Shown piece after piece: positions 12,676 through 25,045 of a DNA stretch of 64,000 nt. Position numbers and translations under genes: made by a program. The notes beneath the pieces were generated by a model that did not search any database, was not told the origin of the DNA, and worked only from the letters and a program-made list of their open reading frames with translations. Within the stretch, counting starts at the first letter, position 1. Each line of letters starts with the position of its first letter. Origin of the DNA: Sipunculus nudus (lineage: Eukaryota; Annelida; Sipuncula; Golfingiida; Sipunculidae); NCBI GenBank assembly GCA_026874595.1, contig CM049310.1:51401058-51465057 (forward strand), written 5' to 3'.

Positions 12676-13368
12676 TTAGTACCCTTTAGATAAATTAAAC
12701 TGAAATCCATTTCTTAGGATTCCTCACAAAATTCATGATTGTTTTGCCTTGTCGCTGACATTTTTACTCATTGTTAAACATTTCTTGAATTCAGCTGAGC
12801 GTCATGGACCATGAGCCTCTAGTTTCTAGACCACGATTTACCCGCTTCCGTTCTGATTTGACTCACCAAATTCGGCAGACGTATCGGTGGCGTGCTCTTC
12901 TAGGACAAGTTTATTTTATTTTGCGGGATTATGCCCCGTTAAACTGAATAATTAATAATTTTATTAGAGACTAGGTCCTCTACGCCTGTAACGCTTTTTC
13001 AGGAGGCGCCTCGAGGATTTTCATTCGCCTGTTAAAACCGTGGCCAGCGCGCATGTCCTGCCCAAAAAGCATTTCCGTGGAATACGCGGTCACTATAATT
13101 CCTATTGACCCCCCACATCCATTATAACGCCTCTCAAGGTATTTTTCTCTCTCAAAGGAAGTAAAGACCACATGACTCCGCTTTCAATGCGAGGGCTTTT
13201 CAGTTTGGTTAACACTAGTCCAGTGATGTGACCACCTTTTAACAAATTGTTTATGGGTTACAGGTATGTTGATTTTGGTACATTAAAAAAAAATTTCCAT
13301 GATAACCAAGGTTTCAAAAGTCCGGCCAAGTCATAAAGTTTATAAAGAAGCCCCGAAACTTAATTTCC

Positions 13369-13448
13369 CGGTCCCGTGTTTAGATAGAGTATATAAAGCC
13401 ACCGTAAAGCAGCTAACCAAAGCAGAGTCTGGTCCGGTATGCACCTGT
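13369..13448 (+). promoter_or_regulatory. TATA promoter and 5' leader of array minigene, unit 2
   Basis: This is an exact counterpart of the unit 1 promoter, with TATATAAAG at 13390-13398 and the same small upstream reading frame. Unit 3 has lost this block. Confidence 0.65.
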
Positions 13449-13489
13449 ATGACTGATCTGCTAATGTTAAAGCCCACAGCAATGAACCG
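13449..13489 (+). pseudogene. First exon of array minigene, unit 2
   Basis: Identical in coding content and donor site to the unit 1 copy. Its downstream partner would be the last exon at 17565. Confidence 0.65.
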
Positions 13490-15897
13490 GTAAGTCATTT
13501 TTTAATGTAAGTTTATTTCTTTAATTAGTTAATTTATATATAATTTAGACATAATATTGATTTACCGCGATGCAGTTTCTCGAAGAATAACAGAAGAATA
13601 AAGTGAAAAATGTGAAAACATACAGCATATTCACAGTATGTATATCTCCATATCGCTCTGGTTAAGAAAATTAGTTGTATTTTTTTGGTGTAAAAACTAC
13701 TTTGGCAAGGCAGGAAATGTTAGACGGAACATTGTTTATGAGAGATGAGCGTCTAACCAAAACAATCCGCTTTTACAGCAAACTTGATAGAATTAAAACC
13801 TGTTCCCCAGGTAGTTTACGGATATGTATACGAATACTTATGGGCTTCAAAAAATGAACGTCTCCATGTAAGAGCATCTTAATTCTTGGAGGTAATGGAA
13901 AATTCAGTAAAAAAAAAAAAACAGCATACATAGCAGTTGTATCCCAGTGAAAATGTGCATAGATTTTTAATGCTAATATCCTGGTTTTTTTTTATCCAAA
14001 ATGCTTAGATCTTCACTAATCGCATAATCATAAAAAAGCGCGTAACTAAACATTGCTTTTGTTAAGTGAAATGTATAGATCTTGAAATACAATTAGAAGA
14101 GGATAAAATGCGTGTCCAACACGTCAACTTATTGTTAAATCAAATTACTTTGAAATATTAAAATAAATCCAAGTTCTTATAACCGTCTGAAACTTTTAAA
14201 ATATTCATTTTTTATAATATTAATAGAACACACTGGTCGTTAAAAATCTATTTTGTCAAGAGACTTTTTCATGCGTTACATGTAACAACATTTTAGTAGA
14301 TTTGTCAACAGCACGTGGGTTGTCGAATCTATACCAACACTGTACCTTACTTTCAGGGCTTGGTATCGCCTACATTTTTGAATTGCAATATATTGCCATA
14401 TATGTGCATGATCGCGTACGTATCGCGATATTTTTCGATGTATCAATTTTCAATGTATCAATGTATTTTCTTGTACCGGTATATACAACACATTAAATAT
14501 ATTATTATTTCATTATAATGTTAAATATAGTGTTAACATGAGAGTATATGCAGATCGGTTTATTTTACATAGGGTATGTTAACGAATTACTCAGCAAGGA
14601 ACCCACTTATTGTTGACAGAACTCGAAGAATACTGATAATGTTTTTTAAAAATATTTTCCTCAAGCCTTACATATGCAAGTAACTTAACAATAAGAGCTT
14701 TCTGAATGTCGAACGGAGATAGATAGATGGTCTACACAATCAAGGTCGTGCATGACATTGCAAGGCTTCTTTTCTTTCTCAATAATAATTTTCTGTTTAA
14801 GCTTGATCTTCACACAAGATGTAAATACGGAATATTTATATATAATAAATAGTTAATTTTACAGCGATCGGCAATTCTTTTTTTCTGAGACACCATTGTT
14901 AGGTCGAGTTAAATTTCAAATACCCTAGAAGAACCTTTCATCATATGGTCCATCAAGCCTACTTGATCAAGCCCAGTCCATGAAGTGGTTAAGACTTGTT
15001 ACCTCTGACAGAGAAATCATCGTACCCACGTTGTATCGCACTTAGTCTCGGTACCGCCACCTTGCGGCAACTCATATAACTAATTTACCACTCTCTGACT
15101 CTCTTTAGTTGTAAGAGCCGACACGGAGTTACGTTTATCGGTACATGAAATCACGTTTTATTTACGCATTTTAGTACAAACTTAAATACTATCGCCCTTG
15201 CAGGGCAACTCAATAATCGGCTTAGGGGTGTCTTTAGACACGGTTTCGATTTCAGCCTTTTACTGAACTCAATTTATATATCAAAATCTGAAGCAGAAAC
15301 CTTATTTTTACTGCAGCAGACCAGTTTCAGTCATGTAAATTATGTCGGAAAATGTCGATATATGAAACTATATCGCGATCCGCAATATGCGAATCATCGT
15401 ATGGCAATATCTCAATAACACATACACTTCCCTTGTAGCTGTTGTCTAATTTAATTTGTTTCCAATCCCTAATCAAATATTGAAGTCCATATTTTTTCCA
15501 CAGCCACCGTGTCAGGCTTGATCCAATTCTAAATACTCTCCTAGTCATGACATCGCAGCACTTACAGTGCATACATCAATGGGTGGATACGAATTAACAC
15601 TTGATTTATACACGCCTTGGGACCCCTGAATCACGTGAATGATCAACTACATGTCGCTTGTATATGTGAGACAGGGTTTGTTTGGGGCTCGCCACCCCCC
15701 CCCCCCCCCCCAAGAAAAAAAAATGTCTGTCAATCTAGAAGACAGTATATGCCAGCAATGAATTAAGAGTCTTAATGTTGACGATTTTTTCATCATAATG
15801 ATATTTTTAAACTGTAAACTATATCTTTTTAAGAAATGAATAGATATAAATGGATATAAAACATATTGAAAATGCTACATATTTACGTTAGGGAATA

Positions 15898-16703
15898 CAG
15901 TAAAGCGCCGTTTTTCCGAAAGCGTCGGGGACAAGCTTTTTGTCCGTAAAACGAACATTCGGAAATGCTGACAAGGGTCTAGCGGCAAGTTCGTACGAAG
16001 TTAATGATTAACTTAATGCCATTTTACCCGAGGAACACGGTGTTTCTTTTCGATATTCGAAATTGACGACCGGGACATATAAAAGATATTTGATTATTGC
16101 TGAGCATAATTGGCAAAGATCAGTCTAACCTGCTATAAGGATACGTGCTTGCTCTTTTTTTCATCAAATTCACTGGAGTGAAAGGTCAAATGACATCGCC
16201 AAGGAACACGGTGTTTCTTATCGATCTACGTAATTGAAGACCGGAATATATAAAAGCTGCTCGAGCACAAGCGTTTAATGAATTATACCTCACCAATGAT
16301 GATGCGAGTAAACTGCTCAGTTATTTAGCATGGCATCCTGTCCCAAGCTGACCCACCATGCTTGCTTGAGTACAAACGAGATGTAGTTGATAACACACAG
16401 GTGCTCTTGGATAAACTGCTCGGTCTCTTGCTAGGGGTACAGGGGGCTGGGTGTTGCGGGAATAGCTGTATTTTTCAAACCTTTGCCCCGGCGACAACAT
16501 CGGCCCAGAACTAATTAATTAGGGTCACCACTGGGCTTAACACCAGACTGCAGGCCTCATGACTCGTAATTACAATACTCATTTTAGTTTTTTTCATACT
16601 TGAAATATATTTCAGAAATACGAATAAATTTTGGTTCCCCATTTTAATTTTCGGAAAAACGAATTTTCGGAAATTCGGCATTCGGAAATACGGCGCTCTA
16701 CTC
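15898..16703. mobile_element. Same DNA transposon in array unit 3
   Basis: This is the same element at the same place in unit 3, one base shorter. Its right end again runs into a long (TA)n tract. It carries no transposase. Confidence 0.72.
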
Positions 16704-16709
16704 TATGTA

Positions 16710-16776
<67 letters not shown>

Positions 16777-17507
16777 ATTATTGTAACCTCCCTTATATTC
16801 TGGTTTGTTTTTGTCCGTGTATTGGTTTTTTGACGACTGGGGGTGGGGTGGGGGATGGTGTCCATCTTTGTAACCAAGATACACATGAAAATTCTTGAAT
16901 GGACACTCTCCCGGTGCTTGACCTTAAATAAGATAAATGGGCTCTCTCCTCGTATAGATATAGACATGTCCTCGCATAAATGGACACTGTCCGAGGGGAC
17001 ACATGATTTAACCTGTGAACAAAATCATGAACCGTGAAAGACAAATTAATGAAGCCTACATTTGTGTTCACTTTAACCATAAACGTACTGTGACAATGTA
17101 TACAAAAATTGTGGAAAACAAATGTATAAAATACTTTTTCTGTACTTCAAACAATAAATGTTTTTGGACTGTGTACACACCGGGACAAACAAACATAGGA
17201 TACATTTTTCCACTCTCCAGTCATTCAATGTACTTAGACAATATATACACGAATCCGGCAAAACAAATGTAGCATACATAATATCCGCACTTCATAAATT
17301 GAATATACTTATCATATTCCGCATGGGGTAGCCCAAAAATGGCATTATGTTCACAAATATGCAGATTAAATAATAAGCTGCAATAATGCAATGAGTCTGA
17401 GCGTTATTAAACAGAAAAAAACTTAAACAATAGCAATGAATTGCAAATTATTTATGAAATACAGTAAGTTTAGTATTTAAGAAAAAAAGTTATTTGTCAA
17501 CTAAAGA

Positions 17508-17543
<36 letters not shown>

Positions 17544-17564
17544 CTTATCCTTAATAATTTGCAG

Positions 17565-17659
17565 AAGTACACGGGATCCAGGCGCAGTATCCGGTTCAAG
17601 AAGAGATGGAAGGAGAGAACATTGACGAAATCTTCCAGGAAGTTGAGAACCTTCCCTGA
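17565..17659 (+). pseudogene. Last-exon relic, array unit 3
   Basis: This is identical in structure to the relics of units 1 and 2. Its partner first exon is at 13449-13489. It is the last copy of this exon in the array. Confidence 0.75.
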
Positions 17660-17698
17660 GAGATCTCGCAAGCCCAGGAGGGTTTACGTATCGAGTCA

Positions 17699-17704
17699 AA
17701 TAAA
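17699..17704 (+). terminator. Poly(A) signal, array unit 3
   Basis: The same AATAAA and context, 40 bases after the stop at 17657-17659. Confidence 0.58.
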
Positions 17705-17941
17705 GCATGCATTTATCAATAAATCTCCGTTATATTATGTGAGACCCTATGTTGCACATGCAATTCCTTCTTTTCCTTCTGGTCGTGTTGTAAATATATA
17801 TATAAAAAAACGATGAGGGCATTAGGAATTTTTTTTCCGACAGAACTTCGGTCGCAACTGAGAACTCAACTACCGCGTTTTTTCTCTTAACTTTGCGCAT
17901 TTCTCACAGTATCTTACCGAAAATGGAATAATGGAACATCC

Positions 17942-17986
<45 letters not shown>

Positions 17987-18740
17987 AGGCACTTCAACCC
18001 GTTTGTCTTGAAGCCTTATGCACAAAAATCCCTAAATCAGTAAATTACTCTAAAAATCAAATAAAAACATTTAATAGGGGAGGGGGCGCTCATAATCGAC
18101 GCACGGCATACCTGTGAAATAAAGTCATGCATTAATCACATGATTCATTTAAATTATTATAATCAATTCGCGAGAACACTATAGTATATTCATTACCATC
18201 ACATGACTCTGATCATAAATAGCTTTTGCTCTGCAGAGGGTAAATATATAACTCTTGCTTTAGACACAACAACAATATATTTAAAGTCGCATGAGAAATA
18301 AAATTATCAAGGGTTCGTATGTAAAAAAGGGCAATTTTTTTACCTTTAATCCTATTTTTTATTTACCTCTCGAGGCAAACAAGCGCAATGTTTGAAACTA
18401 TCAGAAGGAACAAAAAGATACACTTTTATGTTCCTTAATTATCAATAAATGCAAACGACTCATAGTTGAGTGCTTTTTTTAATACCTTGATCAATTCTTT
18501 AAAAATATCGTGACAAGACCACAAATATTAAAAATAACGAAAACTTATCTGCCGTTAACTCATAAAAAGAGAAATAATCTGTGAAAGGTAGGAGAGGCTT
18601 ATTCTGTTAAGTAAAAAAAATTTTTTTTTGGGGGGGGGGGAGGGGGGGACCTGTCCTTTGTACACCTAGTTCACCGAAGGTGGGACTCCTGGGATGGTCT
18701 TGTTCTGATAGCAGAACGCTCTTTAGAGGGGGTGTGTTGC

Positions 18741-18810
18741 TTTTCTAGTGAAGCGGTTGGAACGCTTGACATGTGCGCCACCGATATGAGTTCGAATCCT
18801 GGATCGGCCC
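18741..18810 (+). repeat. tRNA-like SINE fragment, array unit 3
   Basis: Counterpart of 4415-4484 in the third unit. Confidence 0.5.
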
Positions 18811-18838
18811 AATATTTCCCCTGTGCAATTTGTCTTCG

Positions 18839-18885
<47 letters not shown>

Positions 18886-18888
<3 letters not shown>

Positions 18889-19822
18889 TCTGTCAACAGG
18901 GTACAAATCGTAACGACTGGACCTAGAATCTTCATTCTTGACACACAGGGAGACCCATGAAAAGTCCCCATGGAAACCTGAAATTAGGTCTCTGTTACCC
19001 ATATCCTTTGAGCACTCCAAAGTACAGCTCTGAATAATGGAAAATTTGATACAAAAGCTGAAGTATCTGAACAACTAATGCAGAGATCACCATAATTGTT
19101 CGCATGGATATTGATCATTGAGTGTTTCATCAGTTTCTGCAGACTGGTGGCACCATCTGTATTTGTTCGGGTGTTTTTATGAATTTTTTCTCAATTTTTG
19201 TGACCTTTAAAGATATGAACATCTGTTAACAGGGCACAAATCATAACAACTGAACCAAGAATCTTCATTCTTGACACACAAGGAGACCCATTAAAAGTCT
19301 CTATGGAAACCTGAAATTAGGTCTCTGTTACCCATATCCTTCAAGCTATAGGACTCTGAAGTATCCCTCAGAAAAATGGAAAGATTGATACAAAAGCTGA
19401 CGTATCTGAACAACAAATGCAGAGATCACCATGATTCTTTGCATGGATATTGACCATTAAGTGTTTTATTAGTTTCTGAAGACTGGTGGAGCCACCTATA
19501 TTTTTTTTTAAAGTTTACGCAATCTTGGCCTGTTGGTTAATCTGTTTGATGCTTCAGTTGAAAGGGTATATACTACCATTCAAATGATAAAATTTCCTTT
19601 TGTGTCTCTTCCCTGTCAGCTGAGCGTCATGACCCATGGGTCACTTGTTCTTCTTTATTTTTGAGAATTTTCAAAGAAGCTGTCATCGGTTAACAGGGCA
19701 CAAATCGTAACCGCTGGACCTGGAATCTTCTAACTTGACATCAAGGGAAGTCCATGAAAAGTCTCTGTGGAAACCTGAAATTGGGTCTCTGTTACCAATA
19801 TCCTCCAAGCTATGGGTCTCGT
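18886..19822 (+). repeat. Three diverged tandem modules, array unit 3
   Basis: The same three modules as in units 1 and 2. Confidence 0.72.
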
Positions 19823-20513
19823 TAGTACCCTTTAGATAAATTAAACTGAAATCCATTTCTTAGGATTCCTCACAAAATTCATGATTGTTTTGCCTTGTCG
19901 CTGACATTTTTACTCATTGTTAAACATTTCTTGAATTCAGCTGAGCGTCATGGACCATGAGCCTCTAGTTTCTAGACCACGATTTACCCGCTTCCGTTCT
20001 GATTTGACTCACCAAATTCGGCAGACGTATCGGTGGCGTGCTCTTCTAGGACAAGTTTATTTTATTTTGCGGGATTATGCCCCGTTAAACTGAATAATTA
20101 ATAATTTTATTAGAGACTAGGTCCTCTACGCCTGTAACGCTTTTTCAGGAGGCGCCTCGAGGATTTTCATTCGCCTGTTAAAACCGTGGCCAGCGCGCAT
20201 GTCCTGCCCAAAAAGCATTTCCGTGGAATACGCGGTCACTATAATTCCTATTGACCCCCCACATCCATTATAACGCCTCTCAAGGTATTTTTCTCTCTCA
20301 AAGGAAGTAAAGACCACATGACTCCGCTTTCAATGCGAGGGCTTTTCAGTTTGGTTAACACTAGTCCAGTGATGTGACCACCTTTTAACAAATTGTTTAT
20401 GGGTTACAGGTATGTTGATTTTGGTACATTAAAAAAAATTTCCATGATAACCAAGGTTTCAAAAGTCCGGCCAAGTCATAAAGTTTATAAAGAAGCCCCG
20501 AAACTTAATTTCC

Positions 20514-22087
20514 ATTCGTGTTGGGGGGGGGGGGGGGGGTCTGGGTGTGTGTTCTTTCTATGTTGATATTTTGGGGGAGGGTGTTCATGGAGAATTCTAG
20601 CAGAAGTAATCTTTATATCATATGTGAAACACATGACAGAAGTTCCTGCAAAAAACTTAATATTAAAATATGCGTCGTTTAGTTCCTATCAGCTCCTAAA
20701 ATAAATATGATTCAGACAGAGCGATGAACTGTCCACGGGTGCAGCTAGTATTAGTTATTATTCGTGCTATGCATGGTTTGTGGGGAACACGACAATCCGT
20801 ACCCTGGTATCGGAAATCCACCCGTAATCCGAAGATACAGAAAATCATACAAATCGCGTTATGCTATTAATGTATATAGATTCATTACATGTATGGTGTT
20901 GTGGATAAAAATCTTTCGGAACATGTTTTAGAACAGCGTACGTCGGGGTCTTTGACAAATAGTCACAAACACATGTACCACATACTTAAAAAAGAAACCG
21001 TCCATGGAATAGACCTTAGAAGAATATGCAAAAATACCGGTTTTATTTGTGAATGGTAACAATGATGGCCATGACTTATAGGCAATAAGCATATATATTG
21101 AATGAAAAAATAAAAAGTCCTTAAAAACAAAGACTATTACATAAACATTATTGAAAATGAGATGGCACATGCATGTAACAGATACAAATTAATACCAGTG
21201 AAAACGTATTAGATTTACATTTTTTTACAGGAAGTTTATATTTGTAACTGCTGTAATGAGAAAAAATCTCGATTTTCAAAACATTTTTGTCGATATTATG
21301 TGTTTACAACTTTTGTGGTGCAAATCCACAAGTGTACACGTCACACTATACCAACCACGACGGGATTTTGGTTCACATTTTCTTTACATGTTACATAGTG
21401 GGCCTACAGGTGTTGGGGGGAATATTTATCAAGGACCTCTATCCCATGCAAGGCCCTGCATGGACTTCGCACGTCCGTGTGCGGCTGTATAACCACCACG
21501 GAATCCTGCGACCTAGTGGATGTGCACTCAAGCATATAAGGTCATGTGAAGGGGTTCGCAGGAAAGAGCCCTGTTCGTCCGACCGCCCGGTCGCAGGATG
21601 GCCTGCAAAACAATTCTTTCAAAGATCCGCCTTTTGAGAAGGGATCGCCGATGGGGATTTACGCTCCCGAGGCAGCGGAAATTTCGCGCTTCTAAAGGAG
21701 CAACTGATTTTTACGATATAGGTAGTAGGCCTATAGGTAAAGCGCTGTGTAAAGAGGGTAATGGGGATTGTTTTGGGCAGGTGACAGCGAAATGTACGCA
21801 AAACCCAGATAGGGCCCCAGGAGTAAAACACTGTCCCGCCGGCGAGACAGAGTTTCCCGCCATCACACAGGCTATGACCATTTCGTTCCCAGGCCCGAAG
21901 ACAAAGAAAAGAGGCGCCCGCAGGGGAGCAAATATTAACTTATTAATTATGCACGTAATACGCAAATATTGCAAATAAAAGTGAGTGGAATCTCTTCGAA
22001 CAAACCCGGAGCATATGTATGTCGAACATCTCGGCAATCCGTACAGTGGTATCAGAGGAGATACGGAAAATTACAAAAATCGCCTTA

Positions 22088-22131
<44 letters not shown>

Positions 22132-22140
22132 GTATCATAA
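20514..22140. other. No gene found; GC-richer patch at 21.55-21.92 kb
   Basis: The stretch opens with a G-run of about 18. Overlapping open frames of 126 codons (+ strand, 21598-21978) and 108 codons (- strand, 21711-22037) cover a GC-richer patch. Neither resembles a protein I know, and opposite-strand overlap is expected in a GC-rich patch. It could be a fragment of a dispersed repeat. A (TA)n tract occupies about 22091-22129. Confidence 0.4.
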
Positions 22141-22297
22141 GAAAGAATACTACATGAGTCTTAAACTTATGAGCACTCTTATGTTTCTTATGAATTAAGA
22201 ATTATTTTTGGACTGAATATAAATGGTGGTTTTGCCAGGAGTGCTTCCTATAAAACAGTAACTTAACCAGGAACCACAAAAGTGAAACAGGTGCTAC
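22141..22297 (+). repeat. Dispersed repeat, copy 1 (157 bp)
   Basis: It matches 23690-23846 in the same orientation with scattered changes, and both copies directly follow a (TA)n tract. Shared text includes TGGTTTTGCCAGGA and GGAACCACAAAAGT. The two copies flank a block of other repeats (22,291-23,684). Confidence 0.8.
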
Positions 22298-22412
22298 CGA
22301 AGGTGTGACTCCTGGGATGGTCATGTTCTGATAGCAGAACGCTATTTAGAGGGGGCGTGTTGCTTTTCTGGTGAAGCGGTTTCGAACGCTTGACATGTGC
22401 GCAACTGATATG
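22291..22412 (+). repeat. Diverged copy of the array's tRNA-like repeat, truncated
   Basis: It follows the array text from about 4340 (AAGGTGTGACTCCTGGGATGG) to just before box B, then is cut off by an AT-rich element. This shows the repeat also exists outside the array. Confidence 0.6.
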
Positions 22413-23490
22413 GGTCAGACTTGGGTCCGATTACAAATACAATTACTTTTAAAAGTAATCGATTACAATTACAATTACTTTTGTGTTTTCAGAAAAGTAA
22501 TCGATTACAATTACAATTACTTCTTAAAGTAATCGCAATTATTTTTTTAATTACTTTTGTTTTTACGACCATTTACCTCATGCAAGAACAGTCGTAACAA
22601 ATTTAATATAGGGACAACCTACACAATATATATTATAAATTGATTCACAAGAGGATATGTACTAAGAGTCACCCTAAGTGGTAATGTCATTTGAAATTAA
22701 ACATCTCATATATAGTCCACACAAAATGGATCCAGATTGTGATTTATATCAATGAAGCTTGTTGTAAAAAAAGAAAACAAATCAACTAAACTTTATAATA
22801 AAGACACAAACGCACATTTACATTTGGCTATGGGTTACCACTAAACGGATAGAAACCTTGACATTTCAAAACAGCTGTTTGCGTATGTTCATTTACATAA
22901 AATTCATAAACGTCTTCTTGTTTTCCCAAATTAGTTTGAATCTTTAATTGCATATACTTTGTTTGCAAGTAATTTGTCATGCGCTTTTGGCGAAGTGTAC
23001 GAGTCAATAAGAATACACTTTATAATATTGGTAACAATATGCGACAAATTTTGTAATGCTGGTTCAACCTTTTAGATCTTGAGTCTTTCATGTAGTGAAT
23101 TGAAATAATATATCATTGGTTAAAAGCATTAAAATTTATCATTGAATTATATCAGCAAGACGGTAATTAATCTTAACAGTGTGAGGAAACCTAAAATTAG
23201 GTTCAGGCTACCCCAAGGAATAACTTTTACGGGGGTAACCGTTACATTGAGATAACTTTGATTGGAAACTTTTTTATTCAGTAAAACTTAACTAGCAGCC
23301 TGAGATAATAAACAAATTATTTAAAATGCATGTGTGCCTTTGAAGTAAATGAGGAACAACCATGGTAAATTGGTTAATAGTCAGGTTTGCTTAATAAATT
23401 TGACAGTTTGATGGGATTATTCATATGAGACAAATACCCAAATACCCAATACCCAAAAGTAATTGAAAAGTAATTGTTCAAACAATCACT
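22413..23490. mobile_element. Candidate AT-rich non-autonomous element with AATTACTTTTAAAAGTAAT-type end
   Basis: The left end has repeated AATTACTTTT / AAAAGTAATCGATTACAATT motifs (about 22,427-22,560). Near 23,440-23,490 reverse-sense motifs occur (AAAAGTAATTGAAAAGTAATT). Such ends are typical of some hAT-like MITEs. I could not find a convincing target duplication, and the 900 bases between hold no transposase, so the borders are approximate. Confidence 0.35.
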
Positions 23491-23531
23491 TCGCTGGTTC
23501 CTATAAAAGTGTACAAATCCACAGAGGGGTT

Positions 23532-23614
23532 GGGGATCTGACATGGTCAAGAGGTCTAGGATAGCCGCAACGGAAATCGGAAGATCGTGGGTTCGAATCC
23601 CACTGGCAGTGAAC
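23532..23614 (+). repeat. tRNA-derived SINE head
   Basis: A tRNA-like stretch with a box-A-like TGACATGGTCAAGAGG and a strong box B (GGGTTCGAATCCC) is followed by a short tail and a (TA)n tract (about 23,633-23,684). The acceptor and anticodon stems are imperfect and the linker is long, so a SINE head is more likely than a functional tRNA gene. Confidence 0.5.
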
Positions 23615-23628
23615 CACTTTTCTGTGTA

Positions 23629-23688
<60 letters not shown>

Positions 23689-23689
23689 C

Positions 23690-23846
23690 GAAAGAATCCT
23701 ACAGGAGTCATAAACGTATGAGCACTCTGTGGTTTCTTATGAGTTTAGAAGAATTTTCGGACAGAATATAAATGATGGTTTTGCCAGGAATGCTTCATAT
23801 AAAACAGTAAATTAACCGGGAACCACAAAAGTCAGACAAGTGCTAC
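23690..23846 (+). repeat. Dispersed repeat, copy 2 (157 bp)
   Basis: The partner of 22141-22297, in the same orientation and again directly after a (TA)n tract. Confidence 0.8.
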
Positions 23847-25045
23847 AAAAGCCATCATAAAATAATCGCTTTTAAAGTAGAGGCAAACGCTATTCAGCAT
23901 TATTTCAGAAGTAAAATACCATGATCTCGCATGTGACATTAAACCTCTTTGTGGGTATCAGTTCTCTAACTGGCAGGGCAAGAAAAATCAGACCTCATGC
24001 GTTTCGGTTGTCATTGTCACGAGTGACATTTTTACACACCTTGCATTGGGAGTCCAAAGACACTGACATATGTTTTGACAACAACCAGCTGCATTAAATA
24101 GACATCACACCAAAAATGTGATAACGACCTGAATGGACGATACGTACTGAAGATGAAGCCACACCACAAACCAGTGATCAACAGTGATCAATGGGGGGCA
24201 CATTGGTCGCCCTCTGGAGACGCTATGATTCACGGATACAAGGGCTTGAATTCACAGACAAGTCAGCTCGAAAGTAAAATAATTTTTTTTTATTATGATA
24301 AAATCTTAAGGAATGATACGGCAAATTACGCATTTTCCTCTTTCTTACTGTGGTGCTTGACCAGCCTGCTTAACCAAAAACTATCTATCAAGGTAACATA
24401 CCATATTAATCTCAAAATCACTGCATTTCATTTAAGTTGGTGATAGAGGTAGTGATATTACAATCTATTTAATATTCAACAGTTAATGAAATTTTCCTTG
24501 GTAAAACACATCCAAACATGACACCTAGTTCGGAGGATACTATGCAGGATAGGTGTTTACCATGGTCATACCGTTACAAATATTCTTTTTCCTTAATACT
24601 TGGTTTTATTACATTAATTTAATCGATTAATAAGGGTAATTTTAGTCAGAAATTTTGCATATATCGAAATTAAAATAATTGTTAAACTGTTTTGTATAAA
24701 TGTATTGGTAAGTGCTTGGATGATTCGAAAAATGAAGACCTTGACCATGATCTTCAAAAATGCGGAATTCTAGGGTTATTGTGATCCCTTTAACGTATAA
24801 AGCATTTAACACGCCAGTTGTTTCCAACATGTTCTCGAAAGAATCTGAATTTTTCCCTCAAATTTGGCACACATGTTGTAAGTAAGCCCGATGAATGGAA
24901 GTATAATCATTTCCAGTTCAGTAGAAATCGTTCTAAAATTAAGAGAGCACTTTAGGCCATTCAGATGGATTTTAACTTTAAATTTCGTGCTGTTCCGTTT
25001 CGTTTGGATAAGATCTTTACATTGGCCTGAGCGCTAACTTGCAAA
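23847..25045. other. No gene or recognisable element
   Basis: AT-rich sequence with only short unsupported open frames (up to 96 codons at 24153-24443). No splice-flanked coding exon was recognised on either strand. Confidence 0.5.

Larger units (their letters stand above)
7152..14318 (+). repeat. Tandem array unit 2 (7.17 kb)
   Basis: This is a second head-to-tail copy, 7167 bp long, collinear with unit 1 throughout. Differences seen by eye are sparse point changes, for example in the stretch near 9991 and near 12484, a 4-bp insertion near 11365, and different lengths of the (TA)n and (GA)n tracts. Such near identity means recent amplification, ongoing homogenisation, or an assembly effect. 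It contains a complete promoter-exon 1 segment (13369-13489) and a last exon (10411-10505). Confidence 0.95.
14319..20513 (+). repeat. Tandem array unit 3, truncated (6.2 kb)
   Basis: The third copy follows the other two up to 20513 and then stops abruptly. The next bases (a G-run at about 20523-20540 and beyond) have no counterpart in the array. The break falls just before the conserved block that carries the TATA box, so unit 3 has a last exon (17565-17659) but no promoter and no first exon. The same point is where visible similarity between the array and the gene A promoter begins, so it may be an original junction and not a random truncation. Confidence 0.93.

Noticed and set aside
23532-23614. 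Functional tRNA gene
   Set aside because: Box B is good but the stems are imperfect and a repeat-type tail follows; a SINE head is more likely.
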